A stretch of DNA of 64,000 bases from Emydura subglobosa (GCA_007922225.1 ML680086.1:6218997-6282996); one strand, 5' to 3'. Counted from the stretch's first letter, positions 21,501-32,394 are shown. Notes: generated by a model not told the origin, from the sequence alone. Made by a program: numbers and translations.

Positions 21501-22379
21501 TTCCTCTGGAGCCATATGCCACCAACCCATTAGCCACATGGCTTACTTGGGTCACATCTTCAAGGTGCCTTCATAGTCATGATAGAATACCTGAAATTCT
21601 GGAGCATCCATTCATTGTCAGACATACTGGCTGTCCCTAGTATTCAGTGACCAAAATATTGCAGCGGAGATGGAAACAGTTAGGAGCAATGGCGTTTAAG
21701 GAGTAACATGTGAATAAAATCTAAAAGTAGCCTGTGCTTTAGATGTTAGGCTAGGATTTACTGTGCAAGAAGCAAACTGGGCAGGACAGTGGAGACTGGG
21801 CAGAGGCTGAAGGAGAGTAGATGTCAGCCTGCAGTTTAAAGCAAGGGACAGTAAAGGGACTGAGAATGGTGCTGGCCAGGGGACAGGGCTAGGGCTGGGG
21901 TGAAACAATAAGAGCTGTGTGTTGAAAAGTTGACACTCCCACTCAGCTTTCTTCACTGAACAGGGCTGGAGTGTTGGGCTGTGTGTGACAGCTCTGGGGC
22001 TGGGCCAGTATAGTTCTGGGGACCATCCATTGGTACAGCATTCCCTCCACCTCCCAAAAAAACTCCAGCTCAGTTTCCCCCTATGACTCACTCCATCTCT
22101 TGGCATCTGCCCTGCAAACAGCACCAGAACCCCACTCCACACAGTTTGCGACAGCACATAGATGTGACGTCAAATGCTTAAATAGGGCCAAAAAAAAAAA
22201 AAAAAAAAAAACCCTAAGAAATTTATACAGGAAAAATTTTCTGAGAAAGAGTTAAAGCTGCTGCATTCCTAATGCAGCTATTACAACCCCCCTCCCCCCT
22301 CAAGCAAGGAAATGAATAATAAAGAAGCGAACACCTTCTGTCTAGCCCCACACCCACAGAATGGCATCTACAGTACATT
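21501..22379. repeat. Unassigned stretch ending in an A22 homopolymer
   Basis: No exon is recognised. A run of 22 A lies at 22190-22211 and could be a retroposon tail or simple repeat. A 153-codon minus-strand frame at 21696-22157 shows no family motif and is probably chance. Confidence 0.4.
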
Positions 22380-23060
22380 AAGATGGAGGTTTGTCTCTAA
22401 AAATGACCCATTATTTTTAATAGATTTTATTTACATAATTTTACTGTCTGTTAAGAAGGACTTTTAATGCATTAACTGCTGCATAGTTACCTCAGACCTT
22501 TTGAAGAAAGGAAACTACAATAAAGATGTATATCTCCTAATGTTTTGGGTTTCAGACAAAAATTTTACTGTAAGATGGGAGTGCTTTAAAAAAAAGCGTA
22601 GTTCCACTGAACAAGAAAATCAAGTTAGAAAAACTGTATTGGAAAACATCTATTTGCACACAAAATAATGTAAAAATAATGAGTCCATATTCCCCTTTGA
22701 TGTGCATGGCACATGCTCCTTTAGAGAAATTCTGTATTTCAGAGATAGTGTGCACATCGTGCAATGAAACGGTTGTTATGGCAACAACTCTCAAAAGCAA
22801 GTACTTAACTGAGAAATGTGTTCCACACAGCCATAGAAAAATGAAAACATGAAAACAGAGGCAGGAAGAATGGCCAAACAGAAGCAGAATGAGATGGCAA
22901 AAACATTTCTGATTTACAGACACACAGAAAAGCAGGAGAGACTTATTTATTTCTTTTCTTTTTAAAGCTGCATCTGTTCTTGGAAGGTTTAATATGCTTT
23001 TTTATTTGATGTTTGTGCTTCAATAATTAAAAAGTGCCATTTCATATTAGGCCACCTTTA
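22380..23060. other. AT-rich unique block, candidate conserved non-coding element
   Basis: Non-repetitive by eye and rich in TTTAAT, TTATTT and TTAAC motifs. It includes an RFX X-box match at 22772-22785. A 123-codon hydrophobic minus-strand frame (22552-22923) mirrors the AT-rich composition rather than a known protein. The enhancer reading is inference; conservation was not tested. Confidence 0.3.
22772..22785. promoter_or_regulatory. RFX X-box-like palindrome
   Basis: GTTGTTATGGCAAC fits the full X-box consensus GTHNYYATRRNAAC bound by RFX factors, which drive ciliary gene expression in animals. One 14 bp match can arise by chance, and no promoter or exon is nearby. Confidence 0.35.
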
Positions 23061-23529
23061 TTGCTACGGAGCCAAAGAATGGAAGGGAGCTGACCTTATG
23101 TTAGTTTGGGCTGTGTTCAAACAGTGCACCAAATCCATAGCGCGCACGCAACAGACATGATTACCAGTAAGGATAGAACCCACGAGCTCCAAAATCATAG
23201 TTGACTATTCCTTGATATAAAGAAGCTGTCAGTAGAAGTAAGTCTTTTATCCTTCCTGGCCTGGGCACTAGAGGGTGATATAGCAGCCTGAATTTAGCCA
23301 GTGCACTGTACTCCACATTTTGTCAGAGATTTGTTGCAATAGATCTAGTCTGCTCCCTTTGCTCACATGGGCATTCAGTCGTTGCACTTGGCTGGACCAT
23401 GGAGCTGTGTTTAGCAATTACTGAGTTTTCTTGGACCTGAATGCACAAAAGGGGCTAGGCCTTGTGACATTGATGCTCTTTCACACAGAGTTATTTGGGC
23501 CAGAGCAAGAGAGCACCACACAAGAATGA

Positions 23530-23755
23530 CTCTGTAGTCTGGTGTTTAAAGCCCTCACCTGGGAGGCAGGAGACCCCCTACTCCAATGAGTCATTATTTA
23601 ATCTAAAGTACAGCAACTGAGATTGAGAGAGCCCAACATCAGAATATCCCATAGCTCAGTGGTTAGAGCACTTGCCTGCCAGCTGGCAGATCCCTCTTCA
23701 AGTCCTTTCTCTCCCTCATGTGAAAGGGGGACTTGAACTGGGGGATCTCCCCTGT
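23530..23755. repeat. tRNA-like dispersed repeat
   Basis: Contains TAGCTCAGTGGTTAGAGC (A-box-like) at about 23651-23668 and CTTCAAGTCC (B-box-like) about 40 bases on, and a first half with GGTGTTTAAAGCCCTCACC plus GGAGACCCC. In intact copies of this family the two halves are inverted. It does not fold into a usable tRNA: there is no clean anticodon arm or acceptor pairing. A tRNA-derived SINE or inverted-repeat element is likely. Confidence 0.5.
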
Positions 23756-24104
23756 GATGCTGCCCAGAAGAGGTGACAGCTCATGCCAAGGCCCTTAGGC
23801 CTTACTGGACACTGACAAATGCATGCCTGGAAAGCAGTCTGTCTCGCCTGTATGTTGGTATTGTTAAGATAGGTGTTGGACTTACATCAATGTATATAGT
23901 GTTTAGAGTTAGAACAGCTACCGGATTGGGTCCCACACAACATAGGTGGCAGAACATCTGTCTTCTCCTGGTTTGTGAATCGCTCTGGGGGCCTAGGTGT
24001 GAGATGGGCATCTGATCATCTAAAGGAAGTCTGCAGAGCACATGCACAGGGGCAAAAAACATAGACACCTAGGGAACGTGTACTGCAAAAACGTAGGTGT
24101 CAAG

Positions 24105-24259
24105 CAGTGCTTAATTTGTAATGAAAGAGGTGCTGGGACTCAAGCAATTTTTTTACATTCATAATGATGCAGCAAGCCCAGATGTGCCGGGGCTATGAAC
24201 TGCCAAGCCCAGAGGTCCCGGGGTCAACCCTGGCCAGCCCTGGCACAAATTAAGCACTG
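24105..24259. mobile_element. 155 bp hAT-type MITE
   Basis: Perfect 15 bp terminal inverted repeats CAGTGCTTAATTTGT at 24105-24119 and 24245-24259. Flanking octamers GTGTCAAG (24097-24104) and ATATCAAG (24260-24267) match at 6 of 8 positions; both differences are transitions, as expected for an aged 8 bp hAT target duplication. It is too short to encode anything. Confidence 0.85.
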
Positions 24260-24375
24260 ATATCAAGTATGTTTAGGTGCCTCAGGTTTCAGCAGCAGTT
24301 TTTTGTGTTGCACTGGTCCCAAAACTGGGACTTAGGCTCCTAAAACAGGATGTAGATGCTTAATTCCTTTTGTGC
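24260..24375. repeat. Dispersed palindrome-rich repeat fragment
   Basis: TTTAGGTGCCTCAGGTTTC and GGGACTTAGGCTCCTAAAAC are phrases of the family best seen at 26870-27080. Degraded copy. Confidence 0.4.
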
Positions 24376-25347
24376 AGGCCAGGCCCTGACGACTCCTGTG
24401 GAGATGCTATTTGTGGTTAATCTCTATTAAGGAGTCTTGGTTCACAACCTATGTACTGCTCTGTTCCATTCACAAGGACTGATAGCTTTCTTGATGCACT
24501 AAGAAAAGCTATTGTTTATCAGCAAAGAAAAAAGGTGTACTAGTGATGGGCAAAATTAAAAATATTTGGAGATTTTTATGCTTATTCCAAAATCTTTGCT
24601 CAAGAAAAAGAGCTGGGAATCTCAAAGCTGGCTTTTTTGGGGACGTTTTCAGTATTCCTTGGTGATGGACAGGTCAGAGATACAGCAAGACCAGCCTTTC
24701 TCGTGATACTTCAATAGTTGGCTTGTGTCCAAGGGAGTAGAGAGTTGCAGAAAAAATAAAATAAAATTGATAAAAAGAAAAAGATAACAAATCTACTTGA
24801 AACTGTAGTGCATCAGGTACCCGAACCAAATCTAGCTGATTTCTCCATCCATCTATTTCTGTAATACTCCTCACTGTACCTTTTGGTGCAAAGATTTGCT
24901 TCTTAGTTTATCTGGACTGCTTTGCCCATTCCTCAGAATAGGCGGGAGGGCCTCCTCAGCGGAGATCCTAGGCTCAGCATGGAACGCCCTTTGGCTCTTT
25001 CTGGCCAGGACTCCTGCTGCCAACAAACACCAGGTTGGCAAACACAGCCTCCCCTGGGCTGGAAGCAGAGTTTCTGGTACTGCATTCACTGTGGCTCACG
25101 GGCTAGACCCTCCAGTCCCACACCATATGTCACTGCTATGGAGTGCCCATGCTTGCCCAGGCAGTGGTACCAATCACTAATGGATATGTATAGAATCTTG
25201 TAGACTGTAACATTGTTACCTGTATCCCACCTGAAGGAAGCCTGCTTCTATGACTATAATGAATGAATGAGACCCATCCCACATTTATCCCCAGTGCTCA
25301 AACTAGACTACTGAACATCTTGGAGTTGTTTTGTTTTTTCAGAAGAG

Positions 25348-25440
25348 CTCAGGGCCAGATTTTCAAGTGCTCATCACCCTGCAGCTCCTATTTTGACACT
25401 TAACCGAACAGCTAATAGAAGGCAGAATTCTCTGGCATTT
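25348..25440. repeat. Dispersed palindrome-rich repeat fragment
   Basis: AGGGCCAGATTTTCAAGTGC with TCATCACCCTGCAGCTCC matches the head of the same family. Partial copy. Confidence 0.4.
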
Positions 25441-25508
25441 GTGACTCACTCCCAACAAGACAGGTGAGGATGCAGCGAGCGCTTTAGAAAGGCTACCAGA
25501 TGGGTGTT

Positions 25509-26100
25509 TGTGATGGGGTAGTCCAGGCCTTCATGGCCCCCTACTGGAGGCCTCATTGCTCCATTGCACTTGCCCCAGGAAAAGTTTACTGAGTGGAAAA
25601 GAGAAGCCATTTTGGGAACCATTGAGATCTGGTTCTCTAGCAGCCAGAAGGGCTGGGGTCCAGCAACAGCCAATCAAGGCCCCACAGGCTGAAATAAAAG
25701 GAGCTGCCTGCTCTCAGCAAGGCAGTTCCTGGCAGGAGCCAGAGGAGTGAAGAGGGACGCTCCCTAGGCTACAGCCAAAGGAATCAAAGCACAGCACTTT
25801 GCTGGCCACAGTCAGTGGTGGGCATTCAGAAGGACCCTGTTGATTCAATCCATAGAGGGAATTTAGCCCCAAAGGACTATTTAGTTTATAGTTGGCTGGG
25901 AAGGGCAAGGAACTGCTTCTATTTTGAATTTGTTGTACCCTGGAAAGGGTTTGGACTGGGTGACCCAGCCAGAGGGCCAGCCCACAGAAGACACACAGAG
26001 GCAGGCTAACTGCTGGCAGGTGGTGGTGGGAGCCAAAGAAAATGGCAACGCCATTCCTGGATGGCCAAGGGGGTGCTCAGGGTGAGTGTAACCCATGACA
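25509..26100 (+). mobile_element. Solo LTR, retrovirus-type
   Basis: Starts TGTGATGGGG (25509) and ends CCCATGACA (26100), TG...CA termini with an 8/9 inverted match. The flanks GTGTT (25504-25508) and GTGTC (26101-26105) match at 4 of 5, consistent with a 5 bp target duplication with one change. A CCAAT box at 25670-25674 is followed by AATAAAAG at 25693-25700, the layout found in the LTR at 5169. No gag, pol or env adjoins it. A CTCF-core-like CCAGTAGGGGGC lies on the minus strand at 25536-25547. Confidence 0.7.
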
Positions 26101-26869
26101 GTGTCAAAATGAAAACAATAGGGAAGCCTTCCTCATGTGTGTGTGCTTGTGCATGAGAGAGAGAAGGACTGATTGACTGATTTCAGGATGAGGGAACAGA
26201 TTAAAACAAACCTCATCATGAGTATATACACAAGGCCAATCAATCCTATAAAAGAAGTTTTGATTTTAAAATCTTTTCCTTCACAGCTGGTGAGCATTCA
26301 TTTCACTTAGGAATCTGGACTTGATCACTATGACCCCTTTCCCACATCCTAATCATTGCTTGCATTTACAGATCCTTCCTGATCTAGGTTTCTTAGTATG
26401 GCTATTTCTAAATGGTTAGATTGAGTGATGAACTCCATTCAGGGATTAGCTGTTACCTAGCTTCCACACTTTTTCATGACTTATCAAGGTGGATTGTATT
26501 TTTCAGCATTTTTCTGGACTGAGGAGAAGCATACAAGTGTCCTTCCATTGTCAACAATATACTTTGGGCTTTGGTTCACTCTCCTGGATCTTTTTTGTGC
26601 TCTTCATCTTAGAGTGACTTCTCAGTCCTCCAGCCCTATCCCTTGTTCACTTTCATATCATTTCCCCACTCTTTAAATGTGTTTACTCTTAACCCTCCTC
26701 TCAGGGCTACAAATAAGTGGATTTGGATTGCTGGTTTCAACAGCAATCTCCATTTTTGGTAGCAATGTGCTTCGCAGACGTACACATTTTGTAAGTAGGC
26801 CTGGTCCAGGCTGAGAATGGGGCATCTGTCCTTTATGGGACCATGCTTGTAAGGGGAAACAAAAAATTA
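26101..26869. other. Unassigned non-coding stretch
   Basis: No exon or named repeat. A short GT-then-GA-rich patch lies at about 26138-26164. Confidence 0.4.
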
Positions 26870-27080
26870 TAGTCAACATTTTCAAATGTGGGTGCCTAAA
26901 GTTAGGCAACCTAATGCCATTTTTTGGCATGTAAATGAAAGCGGCCTGATTTTCAGAGGTACTGAGCTCTCACAAAACCAGTGACAGTCAGTGAGAGATG
27001 CAGCTGCTCAGCACTTCAGCGGAAGAGATCCCAAGGCCTAATTTTAGGCTCCCATGTTTGAACATTTTGGCCAGTGTACC
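26870..27080. repeat. Best local copy of the TTTTCAAATGTGGGTGCC repeat family
   Basis: Contains TTTTCAAATGTGGGTGCC, AAAGTTAGGCAACCTAA, GGCCTGATTTTCAGAGGTAC and TGCTCAGCACTTC. The two halves are partly inverted copies around a CAGTGACAGTCAGTGAG centre. Fragments recur at 12555, 15955, 24260 and 25348. Non-autonomous inverted-repeat element is the likely class. Confidence 0.55.
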
Positions 27081-27521
27081 TACTGTGACCCTGACATCTG
27101 GCCTTCTAATCTTGGCATATTACCTCACCTCTATGTGAAGCTCTTTCATGTCTTGAATGTTGACTGTTTTATAGGATCTTACTAGCAATCAAGATGACAC
27201 ATTAGATTAGAGTCCATTTTGCCTGTAAGTGTAGGATATTATCTAACCCTGGATTGCTGCTGGAACTTCAAAGCATAAGGTCAGAAATAATTCTGAATCT
27301 ACTGCTTTGGAGTAACTTCAGTTTGTAGTGCTCTGTATCCCTGTATTAATTGTTAAGCTTCCACAAGTTCTGGCATAAAGATGTTGAGTATAGCCTAGTT
27401 AATACTGCCCCTGGATCTTTGCTTTCTTTTGAACATTTAAGTGCTAGAGAACAACTACAGAAAGCTGCACTATTAATTATGCTGTTGTTAATTTTCCCTC
27501 ATCTCTGATTTCTGTTTCTCT
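27081..27521. other. Unassigned AT-rich stretch
   Basis: No exon or named repeat. On the minus strand this would lie downstream of the gag fossil and may be further decayed gypsy sequence, but no motif is readable. Confidence 0.35.
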
Positions 27522-27857
27522 TCAGGAAACACCCTGTCTCAGCCAGTGTAGGATGTTCACTTGGTTTCTGAATTCTCTGTGTGAAACCACATTTTTTGAG
27601 GTATAAAAATGCATCAAACTTAGCCATAACCCTTTCCTACTCATCTCAGTGACTGCCTTCCGTAATGGTAAAAGATTTAAAGATATGATATGATCTGCTT
27701 GCTTCCCCTTGGCATAAATTAAAGATGATACCTGAATATCTCCAGTTTCCCTATGGAGTTTTATAGCAATGCAAAAGCCTGTAAAACGTTGCTTCCAGTC
27801 CATCCACTCTGAAGATTTATCAAAAATGAAGTTCTCTGGGGTATTGAAGAGTGGCAT
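27522..27857 (-). pseudogene. Ty3/gypsy gag fossil (K02A2.6-like type)
   Basis: A 111-codon minus-strand frame from the ATG at 27857 (residues counted from it). FIFDKSSEWMDWKQRFTGF at about 10-28 and IQVSSLIYAKGKQADHI at about 41-57 match the F-F--P-EW--W--RF--F and QV-TLIY-MGDEADDI signatures of the capsid region in vertebrate elements usually labelled K02A2.6-like. HFYTSKNVVSHREFRNQ at about 83-99 fits the HF--RRNVI-ERA-FN block. Gag packages element RNA in the cell. The open frame continues upstream only into the adjoining CR1 copy, whose 5' junction lies within a few bases of the ATG. No pol follows, so it is a fragment with an unusually intact frame. Confidence 0.62.
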
Positions 27858-27859
27858 GT

Positions 27860-28745
27860 TGATGAGCAAGTTTGCAGATGATACTAAGTTGAGGGGAGTG
27901 GTAGATATGCTGGAGAGTAGGGATAGGATACAGAGTGATCTAGACAAATTGGAGGATTGGGCCAAAAAAATATCTGATGAGTTTCAACAAGGACAAGTGC
28001 AGAGTCCTGCACGTAGGACGGAAGAATCCCATGCACAGCTACAGACTGGGGACTGACTGGCGAGAAAAGGACCTGCGGGTTACAATGGACAAGAAGCTGG
28101 ATATGAGTCAACAGTGTGGCCTTATTGCCAAGAAGGTTAATGGCATATTGGTCTGCATTAGTAGGAGCATTGCCAGCAGATCGAGGAAAGTGATTATTCC
28201 CCTCTATTCGACACTGGTGAGGCCACACTTGGAGTATTGTGTCCAGTTTTGGGCCATTCACAACAGAAAGGATGTGGACAAATTGGAGAGAGTGCAGCAG
28301 AGAACAAAAAATGATTAAGGGGCTGGAGCACATGACTTATGAGGCGAGGCTGAAGGAATTGGGCTTGTTTAGTCTGCAGAAGAGAAGAATGAGGGGGTAT
28401 TTGATAGCAGCCTTTAACTACCTGAAGAGGGGTTCCAGGGAGGATGGAGGTAGGCTGTTCTCGGCATTGGCAGATGACAGAACAAGGAGCAACGGTCTCA
28501 AGTTGCAGTGGCAGAGGACTAGGTTGGATATTAGGGAAAAAGTTTCACTAGGAGGGTGGTGAAGCACTGGAATGGGTTACCTAGGGAGGTGGTGGAATCT
28601 CCATCTTTAGGAATTTTTAAGGTGTGGCTTGATAAAGCCCTGGCTGGGATAATTTAGTTGGTGTTGGCCCTGCTTTGAGCAGGGGGTTGGACTAGATGAC
28701 TTTCTGAGGTCCCTTCCCTCCCTAATATTCTGTGATGCTATGAGC
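27860..28745 (+). mobile_element. CR1 LINE, 5'-truncated at RT motif C
   Basis: Begins a few bases before the FADD catalytic box (27871-27882), then FNKDKCRVLHVG, LGVTMD-like and [48 protein letters not shown] and the 3' tail GGACTAGATGACTTTCTGAG, ending near 28745. At least two frameshifts break it. It lies against the 5' end of the gag fossil on the opposite strand, so it probably inserted into that element. Confidence 0.9.
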
Positions 28746-29859
28746 TCATGCAATTTTTGTTGCTCTTTTTTTTATTCTGCTTCCATCTGCAACCTTTATT
28801 GCTTTTGTCCTTCTGTTTCTGTTCTCCTCAGGTCCTTGTTTACTTCTAAAACCATGTCATGTACCAGATATAGACAGAACTTGCACCCAGAGAGATAGAA
28901 GATGTATTCTCTTTAAGACATCTTTTAATGAATTGCTAGGAATGGCTGTTGAGAGCTTAAGTAAAGTGTGTTACACACAGCACCACACTGGCTGAACAGT
29001 ACATTGGAATTTAGCATTCCATTACACCCAGTGCCCCTCCTGTTCCCCCTTGCACAGATCCCAGCTCCTTCATTTCAAAAGCTTTCATCCACCCCCCCAA
29101 ACATATCCCATAAAGCTTTCAACCAAAACAATATCATTTTGTCATTTTCTAATTTCTTTTTCCAGAAAAAGAACCAGTTTCAGCCAGGTCTGCCCAGTAC
29201 TTTCCCACAGGCCTCTACTGTCCTGGAAAGAGAGAGCTCCAAATACAGCTTGTGACATGAAGTTCTCCCAACCCATCCTGCATCTTCCAACCCATCCTGC
29301 ATATGTGACACTGGCTAGATTCTGAGCAGAGAAGCCCTAGTTTTTGTCCCATTCCATTGTCCTGCCTCCACAGATGCCAAAAGCTCAGTCCCAATCTAGT
29401 CAGTTATGAGTCTAATTTACACCAGCTGAGGATCTGGCTGTTTTTCTGCTATTTAACCAGGAGTATCCTCACAACAGGAGAGACCCACATCAGCAACTGC
29501 ATGGAGACCACTGGGGTTACTTGGGCTGTCCACCACCAAGAACACATCTATTGGCTGAAACTGCACATTCTATGGTGGAGGCAAAGAAATGGTTTTTAAA
29601 CATCTCTCTGCTTCTGACAAACAGCCATGGCATATGACTTCAAAAAGTCTTTGAGATGCATCCAGTGAGCTTCTGTGGTGCAATGTGAACGTAATCTTCA
29701 AACTTCCCCAGCCCCATCTTAACTTTATCCTGGGACTCCTACAGGACTCCAAATGGATACCCTGTTTCAAATCTAGAAACAATTAATAGTAAATGGTTTA
29801 CAGAGTAAATGGTTACAGATTATTTTCAGTTGTGGGGACTAATGAGGGCCTTATTATCC
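28746..29859. other. Unassigned non-coding stretch
   Basis: The first part could be gypsy 5' flank on the minus strand, displaced by the CR1, but no LTR terminus is readable. Short frames around 28968-29325 are low-complexity and overlap in several phases. A TTTACACCAGCTGAGGATCT phrase at about 29414 belongs to the repeat family of 19513. Confidence 0.4.
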
Positions 29860-29965
29860 TCTCACATCAGTTTTACACTAGCAGGTAACTCCATTAACTT
29901 CACTGGAGTTATTCCTGATTTACAACAGTGTAAATGAGAGGAGAACCAGGCTCTGACTCTTTAAC
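29860..29965. repeat. Palindrome-rich dispersed repeat (ACTCC...GGAGTT type)
   Basis: AACTCCATTAACTTCACTGG followed by AGTTATTCCTGATTTACAAC and GTGTAAATGAGAGGAGAACC. The first phrase is a near palindrome around CATTAACTTCACTG. Related text occurs at about 42070-42145. Class not assigned. Confidence 0.45.
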
Positions 29966-29976
29966 CATGTTGACAC

Positions 29977-30225
29977 TGTGACGGGGTCCATTAGATCTTC
30001 TCTGCTCCCTGCTGGAGGCATCAGAGCCCTAATGCCCGCTGCACGGGCTGGGCTACCAACAAGATTTAGACCTCCAAAGGCCTAGAAGGATCAGGAGGAG
30101 ACCTTAGCCAATTGGGAGCCAGCAGGCCAGTGAAGCAGGCTTACCTGCTTCTTCTCAGAGGCAGTAGTGGGTGAGACTGGGACAGAGGAGGAGCTCCTCA
30201 GTGGTATAGCAGAATCCAGGGTCCA
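29977..30225 (+). mobile_element. Partial LTR related to 25509-26100
   Basis: Opens TGTGACGGGG like the LTR at 25509 (TGTGATGGGG), has CTCCCTGCTGGAGGC where that one has CCCCCTACTGGAGGC, and a CCAAT box at 30108-30112. The 3' end is not recognisable, so it looks truncated near 30225. No target duplication can be assigned. Confidence 0.5.
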
Positions 30226-30453
30226 ATCAGGGCTTTGCCTTCAAGTGCTGCATCTAAGCATTCACCTTTGTGGTTTTGCTTGTTTATTTAAAGAGACAGA
30301 TACATTTCGGAGTTTATTTTTATTTAACCGTGTAGAACCTGACACCGAGCTTACAGCACAGGCCACCCTGCTCCAAGCCAATGGCCAAAACTAGTGCACT
30401 CAGGCAGGCAGTGCTGATCCCACTGCAATAGCCTGGAAGCAGTGTCCTACCAA

Positions 30454-30850
30454 TAGAGCCTTGCACGGATACAAATATGTGGATCCACATCTGATCCGGA
30501 TCCGCGAGAATAATCTTCTATCTGACCTGCAATCTGCCCTCCCTCTTTTAGACGTATCTGCATCCCCACTACCAATCAGCTGTTTCCAGCCAGCCACCCC
30601 CCATCAGCTCTTGAGCCCCCTGCCGCCACAAACATCTGATCAGCTGTTCAGCCCCAGCTGCCACCTATCAGCTGATCAGCTGCTCCAGCCACACCCCAGA
30701 AGTCATGGAGGTCCCAGAAAGTCAGTCCATGACCTCTGTGACCTCTGATCCGCGATCTGCAAAAAATGGTCCATGGATATCCACATTTGCATCTGGGGAT
30801 GCAGACATCCACAGATATAAAGCAGATATCCGCAGATTTGCAGGGCTCTG
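30454..30850. mobile_element. 397 bp non-autonomous hAT element
   Basis: Termini TAGAGCCTTGCA (30454) and TGCAGGGCTCTG (ending 30850) are inverted copies differing at two positions and fit the CAGRGCC consensus of hAT ends. Flanking octamers CCTACCAA and TCTATCAC match at 5 of 8, acceptable for an old target duplication. Internal text has repeated GGATCCGC/GCGGATC-like and TATCCGCAGATTTGC phrases near both ends. The 95-codon frame inside shows no transposase motif. Confidence 0.7.
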
Positions 30851-32394
30851 TCTATCACTGCCCTAGATTTTGGCCCTGAAACACACCACTGGATTACCAA
30901 TGCACTGTTATTTTGCTCCAGATAGATCAAAATGTGCTCGTTGCCTCATATTTGGGATGGGAAAGTCGCTTAGACATGATTTCTACTCTTCGAAGCAGAA
31001 AATGGCCTGGTATGTGAATATCCCGACCCCCTGTCAGGACACTGCAGCATGAACATCCTATCACCTTTTATGGAGTTCATTACTAACTCTGAATTTCATT
31101 TCAGAAGCAGACACAGAATAACTGGATCAGGATTTATACTCTACTGTGCGTGACAATTGAAGAGAAAGATTTATCCATCTCACCCAAATGGCAGCAGGGC
31201 TTCGGAATCCTCCTTTGTAAATAAGTCACTTACACGTCCCAAAGGCAAAGCATGGACTTGTAAATGAAAACTTTTTCACACAAATCTTTTGTCGGGTTTA
31301 TAAACCTTCTGAGCGGATTTGTAACTCCAGACGCAGATTTGTATATTTGCTGCAAGATTTGAAGGATTTAAAAATCCATCTCTTGACTTGTGAAACAATC
31401 CAATATTTTAGAAACCAGATAGCTAAACCTAAGACTAAAAGTACACAGCACTTGGTTCTGAAGGTTTATTGACAGGATTTATACATTAGAAAGGAGAGCT
31501 AATGTAACTCAGGTGTATTAAATCCTGATTTATTAATAAACTCTGAAGTAATAGCTTTACAAATAACTCCCAAGACATTTAAAAGAGCTTAACCCTTAGA
31601 ATACTAGCATTTGTCAGACTGCTGTCCACACGCCTGCTAAGGAGGCTATGTGAGCATACAGGAGACCAAATTCATCCATAGGGTAACACCTTCCAATGAT
31701 TGCAGTAACTTGTCCTTCCCTCTAGAACAGAGGGAATTGTACCTCTGAAGGGTGCCTGTGAGGCACAGCACCCCTGGAGCTATTCCTGGTGCAATGCTGC
31801 TTACTCACCACCAGGCCTGTGTCTCCAGGCATAATCCAACCCTTATTGATTAGAGGCCAAACTCTTGCCCATTAGGTAAGTGCTCCCCAAAGAGGTCCCC
31901 ACAGTGCTGCTAATGCCAGTCTGTTGTGTTCTGGCTGCAATCCCCCTCCACTCCACAGAGTAACTCCACATTCTTCCTGCTAGCACATTGAGGCTGCTTC
32001 TGACTCTAGACTAGAGCCTCCTATAGCTCTTCAGTGCCCCTTACTGGGATGTGATTGCTGTCCTCTGCAGATCTGATGGAGCACCTCATACCCGGCCCTT
32101 TCTCAGGCCATGCAAATGGAGTGGAGATCACAGCCGCACCCCCCGACACAGGCGATGCTGTGTGGATAGTGATGAAGACTCTCATAAGTTTCCAGAATCC
32201 CTTCTTGGCTAGCCAAACAGCTGGGACGGAGGACAGGAGTCACAGAGAAAGGAAAAATGCCCTTCCCCTTGCTCCTAGCAGCCAGGAAGATTTGAGGGAG
32301 GGATAAAGAGAGGAAATGGACTCACTATATCAGATCTAGAAATAATTAATAATAAATTACATGAGGCAGGATTCTGTAACATCTCTTGCTTTAA
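30851..32394. other. Unassigned non-coding stretch
   Basis: No exon or named repeat. Around 31280-31385 the word GATTTGTA or AGATTTG recurs several times at 20-30 base intervals, a weak local repetition. Confidence 0.4.

Noticed and set aside
21696..22157. 153-codon minus-strand frame
   Set aside because: No recognisable domain, composition follows the CT-rich strand, and no conserved motif or splice context is visible.
22552..22923. 123-codon minus-strand frame rich in Phe, Leu and Cys
   Set aside because: The hydrophobic composition comes from the AT-rich strand; no start context, signal or homology is apparent.
23651..23700. Possible tRNA gene from A-box and B-box-like motifs
   Set aside because: No paired acceptor stem, no clear anticodon arm and flanks belong to a dispersed repeat; a tRNA-derived repeat explains it better.
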